A stretch of DNA of 7,170 nt from an uncultured Lysobacteraceae bacterium (GCA_946480705.1 CAMLLF010000195.1:1-7170); one strand, 5' to 3'; numbered from the stretch's first letter, positions 1 to 6,283 are shown. Notes: generated from the sequence alone by a model not told the origin. Numbers and translations: made by a program.

Positions 1-22
1 TTTCTTCAAGCGGAACCCAGCA

Positions 23-304
23 ATGCCCTCGATCGACATTCGCCACAAGCACGCAAAGCCCGTCAAGGAAGCCAAGATCGCCGTGACGGAGGTGGCCGAA
101 GAAATTTCCCGGAAGTTCGACCTGACCTGGGGCTGGAAGGGCAACGTGCTGCACTTCGAGCGTTCCGGCGTGAACGGCAAGATCGCGCTCGAAAAGGGCC
201 TCGTGCACGTGACCGCCGAACTCGGCTTCCTGCTGTCGATGCTCAAGCCCGCGGTCGAGAAGGAAATCGAGAAGCGCCTCGTGCAGCACTTCGGCACGGC
301 CTGA
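23..304 (+). CDS. PHA_gran_rgn family protein (putative polyhydroxyalkanoic acid system protein)
   Basis: A small 93-residue soluble protein with no signal peptide or membrane segment. It matches my recollection of the PHA_gran_rgn family (putative polyhydroxyalkanoic acid system protein). The N-terminus has the DIRHKH pattern (residues 5-10) followed by a helix rich in Ala, Glu and Val. The middle holds the family's W-x-G-N-x-L-H-F-x-R-S-G-V-x-G-K-I core (about 38-54), and an amphipathic C-terminal helix follows (about 71-90). Family members lie beside PHA synthase and phasin genes and are presumed to act at storage granules; the biochemical role is unknown. The ATG at 23 follows a weak AAGCGGA (8-14). 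The patatin-like gene starts 77 bp downstream on the same strand and a phasin lies beyond it, which supports the PHA link. The family call is fairly sure; the function is inferred. Confidence 0.88.
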   Translation: MPSIDIRHKHAKPVKEAKIAVTEVAEEISRKFDLTWGWKGNVLHFERSGVNGKIALEKGLVHVTAELGFLLSMLKPAVEKEIEKRLVQHFGTA

Positions 305-325
305 GCCCTTCGACCATCGGCCGGG

Positions 326-353
326 TTGGAGGCCTGACGCGGCCGACTACAAT
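326..353 (+). promoter_or_regulatory. Sigma70-like promoter candidate before the patatin-like gene
   Basis: TTGGAG (326-331) and TACAAT (348-353) are 16 bp apart. The -10 box matches the consensus at five of six positions and the -35 box at three of six (the TTG). Transcription would begin near 360, giving a leader of about 22 nt before the ATG at 382. The -10 box overlaps a 6-bp inverted repeat, GGCCGA (341-346) and TCGGCC (353-358). The patatin-like gene may therefore be transcribed independently of the small gene upstream. Prediction by eye only. Confidence 0.45.
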
Positions 354-381
354 CGGCCCGACACTCCGACAGCGGATCGCC

Positions 382-1641
382 ATGCTCGTCATCCAGGCCG
401 CCAGCCAACCGCCCAAGCCGCGCCGCCGTCCGCGCATCGGCCTCGCCGTCGCCGGCGGTGGTCCGCTCGGCGGCATCTATGAACTCGGCGCGCTCTGCGC
501 GATCCAGGACGCGACGCACGGCCTCGACACGAACGCACTCGACGTCTATGTCGGCGTGAGTTCCGGCGCGTTCATCGCAGCCGGACTCGCGAACCGGCTG
601 AGTCCGGCGGAGATGTGCCGCATCTTCCTGACCAGCGAGTCCCATGAAGCGCGCTTCCGGCCCGACCTGTTCGTGCAGCCGGCGCTGCTTGAATACCTGC
701 GCCGCAGCTGGCGCGCGCCGGGCGTCGTCGCCGAGTGGCTGCTCGACATCGCGCGCCGCCCGCTGCAGCAGACCCTGACCGACAACCTCGTGCGCCTCGG
801 CAGCCTGCTGCCGACCGGCCTGTTCGACAACGAGCGGATCGAGGCCTTCCTGCGCGGCGTGTTCACGCGCAACGGCCGCAGCAACGATTTCCGCACGCTC
901 GATCGCAGGCTCTACGTGATCGCGGTCGAACTCGACAGCGGCAAGGCCGTGCGCTTCGGCGCGCCGGGCTACGACGCGGTGCCGATCTCGCGCGCGATCC
1001 AGGCCAGCTCCGCGCTGCCCGGCCTGTATCCGCCGGTCGCGATCGACGGCCGCTACTACGTCGACGGCGCGCTGCAGCGCACGCTGCATGCCTCGGTCGC
1101 GCTCGACGACGGCGCCGATCTCGTGATCGGCATCAATCCGCTCGTGCCGTTCGACGCCAACGCGGTCGGCGACGCGACCGCGAGCCTCGTCGAACGCGGC
1201 CTGCCCGCGGTGCTGTCGCAGACCTTCCGCACGCTGCTGCAGTCGCGCATGCAGGCGAGCCTGTCGAAATACCGCAGCCACTACGCCAACGCCGATGTCG
1301 TGCTGTTCGAGCCGAACGCCGACGACGCACGCATGTTCTTCACCAACGTCTTCAGCTACGACAACCGGCTGCAGGTCGCCGAACATGCCTATCGCTCGAC
1401 GCTGTCCGACCTGCGTGCGCGCCGGTCGGAACTCGAACCGGTGTTCGCGCGCCACGGCCTGTCGTTCGATTCGGCCGTGCTCGACGACACGCAGCGCGGT
1501 CTGCGCGCGGGAATCGGTCCGGCGCCCGCGCCGCAGACCCCGGCGACGGCGCAGCTGCGCCGTGCGCTGGACGAACTGCAGGCGCTGGTTGCGCCGGAGC
1601 CGCGGCGCCGCCCGCGCAAAGTGCAACGAGTCCACTCATAG
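382..1641 (+). CDS. Patatin-like phospholipase family protein
   Basis: A 419-residue patatin-fold serine acyl hydrolase using a Ser-Asp dyad, expected to cleave acyl esters such as phospholipids or other lipids. Visible motifs: a glycine-rich oxyanion loop GGGPLGG (25-31), the nucleophile elbow G-V-S-S-G (58-62, Ser60), and the D-G-A motif (228-230, Asp228) within YYVDGAL, followed by GADLVIGINPL. The usual Arg/Lys of the oxyanion loop (GGGxRG) is Leu29 here. There is no signal peptide or transmembrane segment, so the protein is probably cytoplasmic. Both ends are basic (RRRPR near residue 14, PRRRPRK near the C-terminus), which could favour contact with anionic lipid surfaces. The ATG at 382 has only a weak AGCGGA (371-376) upstream. 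Lying between a PHA_gran_rgn gene and a phasin gene, it may act on granule-surface lipid or on PHA itself; that role is inference. Family assignment is firm, substrate unknown. Confidence 0.93.
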   Translation: MLVIQAASQPPKPRRRPRIGLAVAGGGPLGGIYELGALCAIQDATHGLDTNALDVYVGVSSGAFIAAGLANRLSPAEMCRIFLTSESHEARFRPDLFVQPALLEYLRRSWRAPGVVAEWLLDIARRPLQQTLTDNLVRLGSLLPTGLFDNERIEAFLRGVFTRNGRSNDFRTLDRRLYVIAVELDSGKAVRFGAPGYDAVPISRAIQASSALPGLYPPVAIDGRYYVDGALQRTLHASVALDDGADLVIGINPLVPFDANAVGDATASLVERGLPAVLSQTFRTLLQSRMQASLSKYRSHYANADVVLFEPNADDARMFFTNVFSYDNRLQVAEHAYRSTLSDLRARRSELEPVFARHGLSFDSAVLDDTQRGLRAGIGPAPAPQTPATAQLRRALDELQALVAPEPRRRPRKVQRVHS

Positions 1642-1672
1642 CAATAGAAATAATTTCACATTGCAGCAGTGC

Positions 1673-1695
1673 CGCCACTCGCGATCGCGGTGGCG
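1673..1695 (+). repeat. Inverted repeat upstream of the phasin gene
   Basis: CGCCAC (1673-1678) pairs exactly with GTGGCG (1690-1695). The centre CGCGATCGCG (1680-1689) is itself a perfect palindrome. No T-run follows on the + strand, so this does not look like an intrinsic terminator for the patatin-like gene. Its right arm overlaps the -24 element of the sigma54-type candidate, so it could be a regulator binding site or simply GC-rich symmetry. Confidence 0.4.
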
Positions 1696-1706
1696 CGCGC
1701 CATGCA
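1691..1706 (+). promoter_or_regulatory. Sigma54-type (-24/-12) promoter candidate for the phasin gene
   Basis: TGGCGCG (1691-1697), four bases, then ATGCA (1702-1706). Against the consensus TGGCACG-N4-TTGCW this matches 10 of 12 positions. The GG (1692-1693) and GC (1704-1705) doublets are exactly 12 bp apart, as sigma54 requires. Transcription would start near 1717, giving a leader of about 77 nt before the phasin ATG. An AT-rich stretch just downstream (1706-1721) would ease melting. No convincing sigma70 pair was found in this gap. No activator site could be identified. Confidence 0.4.
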
Positions 1707-1781
1707 TAGTGTGATTATTCTAGCCCCCGCCCCGAGACTGCCGCGCAATCTTGGGCGCATTTGCGTACCGGGAGTCCCCAC

Positions 1782-1787
1782 GAGGAG
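1782..1787 (+). promoter_or_regulatory. Shine-Dalgarno sequence deciding the phasin start
   Basis: GAGGAG lies 6 nt before the ATG at 1794. This favours that start over the in-frame TTG at 1761, which would add eleven residues encoded partly by the Shine-Dalgarno region itself. Confidence 0.85.
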
Positions 1788-1793
1788 CGTCGT

Positions 1794-2306
1794 ATGAGCA
1801 AACCGAAACTGAAAGCCAAGGCCAAGGGCAAGTCGGCGCCGAAGTCGGCGGACAACAACCTCGGCAAGTCGATCATGGATTCCGCACAGCAGATCTGGCT
1901 GGCCGGCCTCGGCGCGTTCGCCAAGGCGCAGGAAGAAGGCACCCGCCTGTTCGACTCGCTGGTGCGCGAAGGCGTCAGCCTCGAGCAGAAGACCCGCAAG
2001 CTCGCGATGGGCAAGGCCGACGAAGTCCGCGGCGCCGTCGAAAGCAGCGTCAGCCAGGTCAAGGAACGCACGCAGGAAACCTGGGACAAACTGGAAAAGG
2101 TTTTCGAGGAACGCGTGTCGCGTTCGCTCGGCAAGCTCGGCGTTCCGGGCCGCAAGGAACTCAACGAGATCGCCGAACGCGTCGAGGAACTCTCGCGCGA
2201 GATCCGCAAGCTGAACCCGAAGCCGGCCCGCGCAGCCAAGCCCGCCGCCGCTCCGGTCAAGGCCAAGCGTCAGCCGAAGGCCAAGCCGGCGGCCGCTGCC
2301 GAATAA
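1794..2306 (+). CDS. Phasin family protein (PhaF/PhaI-like granule-associated protein)
   Basis: A 170-residue phasin, an amphipathic structural protein coating PHA granules and controlling their size and number. The conserved core is at about residues 27-62, with QIWLAGLGAFAKAQEEG (33-49), LFDSLVREG and SLEQKTRKLA. A long helical region follows (about 75-110). A coiled-coil-like segment (about 112-140) has Leu and Ile spaced along it, from LGKLGVPGRKEL to EELSREIRKL. The last 30 residues are a Lys/Ala/Pro-rich tail resembling the histone H1-like DNA-binding tail of Pseudomonas PhaF, though much shorter; the N-terminus (2-17) is also lysine-rich. The tail suggests contact with nucleoid DNA and possibly a role in granule partitioning (inference). 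The start is set by the Shine-Dalgarno at 1782. The gene converges with dnaJ across a 101-bp spacer. The family call is firm; whether it is an mcl- or scl-type phasin cannot be told. Confidence 0.92.
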   Translation: MSKPKLKAKAKGKSAPKSADNNLGKSIMDSAQQIWLAGLGAFAKAQEEGTRLFDSLVREGVSLEQKTRKLAMGKADEVRGAVESSVSQVKERTQETWDKLEKVFEERVSRSLGKLGVPGRKELNEIAERVEELSREIRKLNPKPARAAKPAAAPVKAKRQPKAKPAAAAE

Positions 2307-2325
2307 CTACCGCAACCGTATAAAT

Positions 2326-2390
2326 CGGGAATCGTTCGAAGCAGAGCGGCGCCATCGCACCGATGCCCGCTCCGCTTTCACGATTCCCCG
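2326..2390. terminator. Long nested stem-loop between convergent phasin and dnaJ genes (putative bidirectional terminator)
   Basis: Three stacked stems are visible. Outer: CGGGAATCGT (2326-2335) with ACGATTCCCCG (2380-2390), one bulged C. Middle: AAGCAGAGCGG (2339-2349) with CCGCTCCGCTT (2367-2377), one mismatch. Apical: CATCG (2353-2357) with CGATG (2361-2365) around a CAC triloop. In the dnaJ direction the stem is followed by ATTTATA, a weak U-rich tract; in the phasin direction TTGCCG follows, with no U-tract. It is probably the shared 3' end of both transcripts, better suited to dnaJ. It could also be a REP-like intergenic element, but no second copy occurs in this window. Confidence 0.55.
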
Positions 2391-2407
2391 TTGCCGATTC
2401 CGTCAAC

Positions 2408-3532
2408 TCACGACGTCATGCGTTCCCAGAACTGCTTGACGCCGTCGAACCAGGAGTTCGCACGCGGCGTGTGTGCGCCGGACTCGGCGCCTTCGAACGT
2501 GCTCTCGAGATCCTCGAGCAATTCGCGCTGGCGGCGCGTGAGCTTCACCGGTGTCTCGACGACGCGGCAATGCAGGTCGCCGAGGCGGCCCGAGCGCACG
2601 TTCTTGACACCCTTGCCGCGCAGGCGGAACAGCTTGCCGGTCTGGGTTTCGGCCGGCAGCGTGATGACGGCTTCGCCGTCGAGCGTCGGCACTTTGAGGT
2701 CGGCGCCGAGTGCGGCCTGGGTAAAACGGATCGGCACTTCGCAGTAGAGATCGTCGCCTTCGCGCTGGAAGATCGCGTGCTCGCGCACGCGGACTTCGAC
2801 GTAGAGATCGCCGGCTTCGCTGCCCGAAGGCCCGGCTTCGCCCTGCCCCGCGAGGCGGATGCGGTCGCCGGAGTCCACGCCGGCCGGAATCTTGACCTGC
2901 AGCGTGCGCTCGTCCTCGACGCGGCCTTCGCCGCGGCAGTCCTTGCACGGATTCGACACGGTCTTGCCGGTGCCGGCGCAGTGCGGACAGACCTGCTGCA
3001 CCGAGAAGATGCCCTGCTGCATGCGCACGCGGCCATGGCCGCGGCAGGTCGCGCAGGTGGACGTCTTGCCGTCCTTGCTGCCGGAACCCTCGCAGGTCTT
3101 GCAGGCCACGAGCGTCGGCACTTCGATCGTGCGCTCGATGCCGAAGACGGCTTCCTCGAGGTCGAGTTCGAGAATGTAGCGCAGATCGGCGCCGCGACGC
3201 GGGCGGCCGGAACGGCCGCCGCCGAAGATGTCGCCGAAGATGTCGCCGAAGATGTCGCCGACGTCGGCGCCATGGAAGCCGCCTCGGCCGCCGCCCATGC
3301 CGCCGCCCTGTTCGAAGGCCGCGTGGCCGTACTGGTCGTAGAGCGCGCGCTTGTGCGTGTCGCAGAGGATCTCGTAGGCCTCCTTGGCTTCCTTGAACTT
3401 CTCCTGCGCGTCGGCGTCCGGATTGCGGTCCGGGTGGTACTTCATCGCGAGACGGCGGAAGGCTTTCTTGAGATCGTCCTCATTGGCAGTCTTCTCGACG
3501 CCGAGGATTTCGTAGTAGTCGCGCTTGCTCAT
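2408..3532 (-). CDS. dnaJ: Molecular chaperone DnaJ (Hsp40, class I/A)
   Basis: A 374-residue co-chaperone that delivers unfolded clients to DnaK and stimulates its ATPase in the cytoplasm. All class A domains are in order. The J domain (about 1-70) carries the catalytic HPD at 33-35. The Gly/Phe region (about 75-108) contains three tandem DIFG units (93-104). The zinc-binding domain has four CxxCxGxG repeats beginning at Cys144, Cys160, Cys182 and Cys196, all eight cysteines intact. The C-terminal client-binding domains follow, including [18 protein letters not shown]. Length is normal (E. coli about 376). The [10 protein letters not shown] start is canonical, but no Shine-Dalgarno lies at a usable distance; the nearest purine run, AGGGGA, is about 25 nt upstream. 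The gene follows dnaK by 109 bp, with a strong intrinsic terminator in the gap, so its transcription depends on read-through or an unseen promoter. Confidence 0.99.
   Translation of the reverse strand: MSKRDYYEILGVEKTANEDDLKKAFRRLAMKYHPDRNPDADAQEKFKEAKEAYEILCDTHKRALYDQYGHAAFEQGGGMGGGRGGFHGADVGDIFGDIFGDIFGGGRSGRPRRGADLRYILELDLEEAVFGIERTIEVPTLVACKTCEGSGSKDGKTSTCATCRGHGRVRMQQGIFSVQQVCPHCAGTGKTVSNPCKDCRGEGRVEDERTLQVKIPAGVDSGDRIRLAGQGEAGPSGSEAGDLYVEVRVREHAIFQREGDDLYCEVPIRFTQAALGADLKVPTLDGEAVITLPAETQTGKLFRLRGKGVKNVRSGRLGDLHCRVVETPVKLTRRQRELLEDLESTFEGAESGAHTPRANSWFDGVKQFWERMTS
3221..3256 (-). repeat. Exact 12-bp tandem repeat (x3) in dnaJ encoding DIFG units
   Basis: On the + strand GCCGAAGATGTC occurs three times without a mismatch (3221-3232, 3233-3244, 3245-3256), followed by a partial unit GCCGACGTC. 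It encodes [12 protein letters not shown] at DnaJ residues 93-104. The amino-acid repeat is usual in DnaJ; the perfect nucleotide identity is less so and could allow slippage in whole units without a frameshift. Confidence 0.9.
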
Positions 3533-3580
3533 GATCGTGATTGCCGCGGCCGGCTGTTCCCCTGTTTCGATTGGCCCGGC

Positions 3581-3617
3581 CGATAAACAAAACGGACAGT
3601 CGTTCGGACTGTCCGTT
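3581..3617 (-). terminator. Rho-independent terminator between dnaK and dnaJ
   Basis: In the dnaK direction AACGGACAGTC pairs with GACTGTCCGTT to form a perfect 11-bp stem (arms 3607-3617 and 3591-3601) closed by the 5-nt loop CGAAC. TTGTTTATCG follows directly, so the stem and tail together give TTTTGTTTAT as a U-rich tract. This is a textbook intrinsic terminator, about 24 bp after the dnaK stop and about 50 bp before the dnaJ start. On the + strand the same stem is followed by CTGATTTTCT, so weak termination of antisense transcripts is also possible. It probably lowers dnaJ expression relative to dnaK. Confidence 0.88.
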
Positions 3618-3641
3618 CTGATTTTCTAGCCGGATGGCGCC

Positions 3642-5558
3642 TTACTTCTTGTCGTTGACTTCGGTGAACTCGGCATCGACGACGTCGTCGGCCGCGGCAC
3701 CGCCGGCACCGGCCTGCGCCTGCGGACCGGCGTCGCCGCCCTGGCCCTGCGCCGCCGCGAACAGCGGCTGCGCGACTTCTTCGAGCTTGGTCGTGCGCGT
3801 GTCGATTGCCGCCTTGTCGTCGCCCTTCATGACTTTTTCGAGATCGCTCAGCGCTTCCTCGATGCGGCCGATCTGGTCGGCGACCTTGCCGCCGTGGTTC
3901 TTGATCGCGTCGCGGACCGCGTGCACGAGCTGATCGGCCTTGTTGCGCGAGCCGACGAGCTCGTGGAACTTCTTGTCTTCTTCCTTGTTCGCCTCGGCGT
4001 CGCGGACCATGCGCTGGATCTCGTCGTCGGACAGGCCCGAGCTGCCCTTGATCTCGATGCGCTGTTCCTTGCCGGTCTTCTTGTCCTTGGCCTGGACGTG
4101 CAGGATGCCGTTCGCGTCGATGTCGAAGCCGACTTCGATCTGCGGCATGCCGCGCGGCGCCGGCTCGATGCCCGACAGATCGAACTTGCCGAGCGACTTG
4201 TTCGCGCTCGCGCGTTCGCGCTCGCCCTGCAGCACGTGCACGGTGACGGCGGTCTGGTTGTCGTCGGCGGTCGAGAAGATCTGCGAGGCCTTGGTCGGGA
4301 TCGTCGTGTTCTTCTCGATGAGCTTCGTGAACACGCCGCCGGCGGTTTCGATGCCGAGCGACAGCGGGGTCACGTCGAGCAGCAGCACGTCCTTGACCGT
4401 GCCGCCGAGAACGCCGCCCTGGATCGCCGCGCCGACGGCAACGGCTTCGTCCGGGTTGACGTCCTTGCGCGGTTCCTTGCCGAAGAAGTCCTTGACGGCC
4501 TCTTGTACCTTCGGCATGCGGGTCATGCCGCCGACGAGGATGACTTCGGTGATGTCGGAAACGCGCAGGCCCGCGTCGTTGAGCGCGATGCGGCACGGCT
4601 CGATCGTCTTCTTGACGAGGTCGTCGACCAGCGCTTCGAGCTTGGCGCGCGTGAGCTTGATGTTGAGGTGCTTCGGACCCGACGCGTCGGCCGTCACGTA
4701 CGGCAGGTTGACTTCGGTCTGGTGCGACGAGGACAGCTCGATCTTCGCGCGCTCGGCGGCGTCCTTCAGGCGCTGCAGCGCGAGCGGATCGTTGCGCAGG
4801 TCGATGCCCTGGTCCTTCTTGAATTCTTCGACGAGATAGTCGATGACGCGCTTGTCGAAGTCCTCGCCGCCGAGGAACGTATCACCGTTCGTCGCGAGCA
4901 CCTCGAACTGCTTGTCGCCGTCGACTTCGGCGATCTCGATGATCGACACGTCGAACGTGCCGCCGCCGAGGTCGTACACGGCGATCTTCTTGTCCTTTCC
5001 GCCGGCCTTGTCGAGGCCATAGGCCAGGGCCGCCGCAGTCGGCTCGTTGATGATGCGCTTGACTTCGAGACCGGCGATTCGACCGGCGTCCTTGGTCGCC
5101 TGGCGCTGCGAGTCGTTGAAATAGGCCGGCACCGTGATAACCGCTTCGGTGACCGGTTCGCCGAGGAAGTCTTCGGCGGTTTTCTTCATCTTCATGAGGA
5201 CCTTCGCCGAGACTTCCGGCGGGGCCATCTTCTTGCCGTCGCTCGTCGCGACCCAGGCGTCGCCGTTTTCATGCGCGACGATCGCATAGGGCACGAGATC
5301 GAGGTCTTTCTTGACTTCGGCATCGGTGAACTTGCGGCCGATCAGGCGCTTCACCGCATAGAACGTGTTCTTGGGATTCGTGACACCCTGGCGCTTGGCC
5401 GGCGCGCCTACGAGTGTCTCGCCGTCTTTCGTGAACGCGACGATGGACGGGGTCGTGCGGTCGCCTTCGGAGTTCTCGATGACGCGCGCCGTGTTGCCTT
5501 CCATGATCGCCACGCACGAGTTGGTCGTGCCCAGGTCGATACCGATGATCTTGCCCAT
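3642..5558 (-). CDS. dnaK: Molecular chaperone DnaK (Hsp70)
   Basis: A 638-residue Hsp70, the same length as E. coli DnaK. It binds exposed hydrophobic segments of client proteins in an ATP-controlled cycle run by DnaJ and GrpE. The nucleotide-binding domain (1 to about 388) shows the phosphate loop IDLGTTNSC (7-15), [11 protein letters not shown] (195-205) with Thr201 at the autophosphorylation position, and the adenosine motif [14 protein letters not shown] (339-352). The hydrophobic interdomain linker is VLLLDV (391-396). The beta-sandwich substrate domain begins with TPLSLGIET, followed by the helical lid and a Gly/Ala/Gln-rich disordered tail (about 601-623) ending in [11 protein letters not shown], close to the conserved DVVDAEFEEV-type terminus. 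The ATG at 5558 has GAGGAG 7 nt upstream (5566-5571), the strongest ribosome site of the cluster. A sigma32-like promoter candidate lies upstream and a terminator follows the stop. Confidence 0.99.
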   Translation of the reverse strand: MGKIIGIDLGTTNSCVAIMEGNTARVIENSEGDRTTPSIVAFTKDGETLVGAPAKRQGVTNPKNTFYAVKRLIGRKFTDAEVKKDLDLVPYAIVAHENGDAWVATSDGKKMAPPEVSAKVLMKMKKTAEDFLGEPVTEAVITVPAYFNDSQRQATKDAGRIAGLEVKRIINEPTAAALAYGLDKAGGKDKKIAVYDLGGGTFDVSIIEIAEVDGDKQFEVLATNGDTFLGGEDFDKRVIDYLVEEFKKDQGIDLRNDPLALQRLKDAAERAKIELSSSHQTEVNLPYVTADASGPKHLNIKLTRAKLEALVDDLVKKTIEPCRIALNDAGLRVSDITEVILVGGMTRMPKVQEAVKDFFGKEPRKDVNPDEAVAVGAAIQGGVLGGTVKDVLLLDVTPLSLGIETAGGVFTKLIEKNTTIPTKASQIFSTADDNQTAVTVHVLQGERERASANKSLGKFDLSGIEPAPRGMPQIEVGFDIDANGILHVQAKDKKTGKEQRIEIKGSSGLSDDEIQRMVRDAEANKEEDKKFHELVGSRNKADQLVHAVRDAIKNHGGKVADQIGRIEEALSDLEKVMKGDDKAAIDTRTTKLEEVAQPLFAAAQGQGGDAGPQAQAGAGGAAADDVVDAEFTEVNDKK

Positions 5559-5612
5559 TGCTTAGCTCCTCGAATTGGTTCTTCGACCCTGCCGGATCGC
5601 TGCTGCCGCGGT

Positions 5613-5640
5613 ATCTGTAGTCGCGCAGCGGTTATTCAAG
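5613..5640 (-). promoter_or_regulatory. Sigma32-like heat-shock promoter candidate before dnaK
   Basis: Read on the - strand, CTTGAA (5635-5640) matches the sigma32 -35 core perfectly. After 14 bp comes CTACAGAT (5613-5620), which matches the CCCCATnT -10 element at only four of its seven specified positions. Transcription would start near 5606, giving a leader of about 48 nt before dnaK. The 120-bp grpE-dnaK gap leaves room for a promoter. The weak -10 box and the chance frequency of CTTGAA keep this tentative. Confidence 0.35.
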
Positions 5641-5648
5641 ATCGGCGC

Positions 5649-5663
5649 CGGGCATCTTGCCCG
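5649..5663 (-). other. Small stem-loop just after grpE
   Basis: CGGGCA (5649-5654) pairs with TGCCCG (5658-5663) around a three-base loop, 16 bp after the grpE stop. No U-tract follows in the grpE direction, so it is not a convincing terminator. It may stabilise the 3' end of the hrcA-grpE message or mark a processing site; that is inference. Confidence 0.4.
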
Positions 5664-5678
5664 ACGTGCCGCGCCGTC

Positions 5679-6215
5679 TCAGTTCGCGACGACGACCATG
5701 GCCGGCCGCAGCAGCCGGTCGTTGAGTACGTAGCCGGTCTGCAGCGTGTTGACGACCGTGCCCGAGGCGTGCGCCGGGCTGTCGATCATGCTGACGGCCT
5801 GGTGCAGCTCCGGATTGAACGGCTGGTTGGTCGGTTTTACGGCCTTGAGCCCGTTGGACTCGGCGACCTTGAGCAATGCTTTGTAGGTGAGATCGAGGCC
5901 CTGGCGCATCGCGGCCACGTCGGCCGTCTCGACGGCCAGGCCGCTTTCGAGGCCGTCGCAAACCGGCAGCAGGTCGGACAGCAGGCGTTCGTTGGCGAAT
6001 TTTCGGGCGTTTTCCAGGTCGCGCTGAAGACGGCGGCGCTGGTTTTCGAGGTCGGCGCGTTCGCGCAGCAGCACATCGCGCATCTCGGCGACGGCGGCCT
6101 CGGCCACGGCCAGTTGCTGACTCAGCGCTTCCATGTCGGCATTCACGGCCGCTTCGGCAGCGGACATGCCTTCGCCGCCCGGTGCGTCGGGCGCGGTCGA
6201 TTCGGTGTTTTGCAT
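5679..6215 (-). CDS. grpE: Nucleotide exchange factor GrpE
   Basis: A 178-residue homodimeric exchange factor that releases ADP from DnaK, completing the DnaK-DnaJ cycle. Residues 1-28 are acidic and probably disordered. A long dimerising coiled coil (about 29-75) includes RERADLENQRRRLQRDLENA. A helical stretch with LLPVCDGLE (82-90) follows, then the C-terminal beta domain that touches DnaK. The complete GrpE signature is present (133-176), from FNPELHQAV to GYVLNDRLLRPAMVVV. The length is slightly short of E. coli GrpE (about 197), the difference lying at the N-terminus. The ATG at 6215 has GGAG 5 nt upstream; Met17 is an alternative start without better support. It lies between hrcA (104-bp gap) and dnaK (120-bp gap), all on the same strand. 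Confidence 0.98.
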   Translation of the reverse strand: MQNTESTAPDAPGGEGMSAAEAAVNADMEALSQQLAVAEAAVAEMRDVLLRERADLENQRRRLQRDLENARKFANERLLSDLLPVCDGLESGLAVETADVAAMRQGLDLTYKALLKVAESNGLKAVKPTNQPFNPELHQAVSMIDSPAHASGTVVNTLQTGYVLNDRLLRPAMVVVAN

Positions 6216-6251
6216 TCAAGCTCCGGCGAGTTGCTTCCCGTCCCCACGGGC

Positions 6252-6283
6252 GCGGGATGGTCGGAAAACTCCGTACATCCCGC
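6252..6283 (-). promoter_or_regulatory. Near-perfect inverted repeat in the grpE leader (operator or RNA hairpin)
   Basis: GCGGGATG (6252-6259) and CATCCCGC (6276-6283) are exact inverted repeats. The 16-bp spacer holds a second pair, CGGA (6262-6265) and TCCG (6270-6273), around a 4-nt loop. Together they form a 12-bp stem with one 2x2 internal loop. No U-tract follows, so it is not an intrinsic terminator. It is not CIRCE, which is a different sequence with 9-bp arms and a 9-bp spacer. It sits between a promoter candidate and grpE, where a heat-shock operator or structured 5' leader would be expected. Confidence 0.55.

Noticed and set aside
735..1709. A 324-codon + strand frame overlapping the patatin-like gene.
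   Set aside because: It is an Arg/Ala-rich translation in a wrong frame, lying almost wholly inside a gene with intact patatin motifs.
1761..1793. An eleven-residue N-terminal extension of the phasin from a TTG start.
   Set aside because: GAGGAG at 1782-1787 places translation at the ATG at 1794; the extension would be encoded by the leader itself.
1715..2266. A 183-codon - strand frame opposite the phasin.
   Set aside because: Its composition is Ser/Arg/Leu-rich with no family resemblance, and the opposite strand encodes a clear phasin with a strong Shine-Dalgarno.
3221..3256. The 12-bp tandem repeat considered as a CRISPR-like or mobile repeat.
   Set aside because: It is in frame inside dnaJ and encodes the DIFG repeats normal for the Gly/Phe region.
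2363..3586. A 407-codon + strand open frame opposite dnaJ.
   Set aside because: It is a shadow of dnaJ codon bias, with a low-complexity Ala/Val/Arg composition, and its start lies inside the nested hairpin region.
6237..6250. A small CCCGT/ACGGG stem with a CCCC loop in the hrcA-grpE gap.
   Set aside because: A five-base-pair GC-rich stem without a U-tract is expected by chance here, and the hairpin at 6252-6283 is much better supported.
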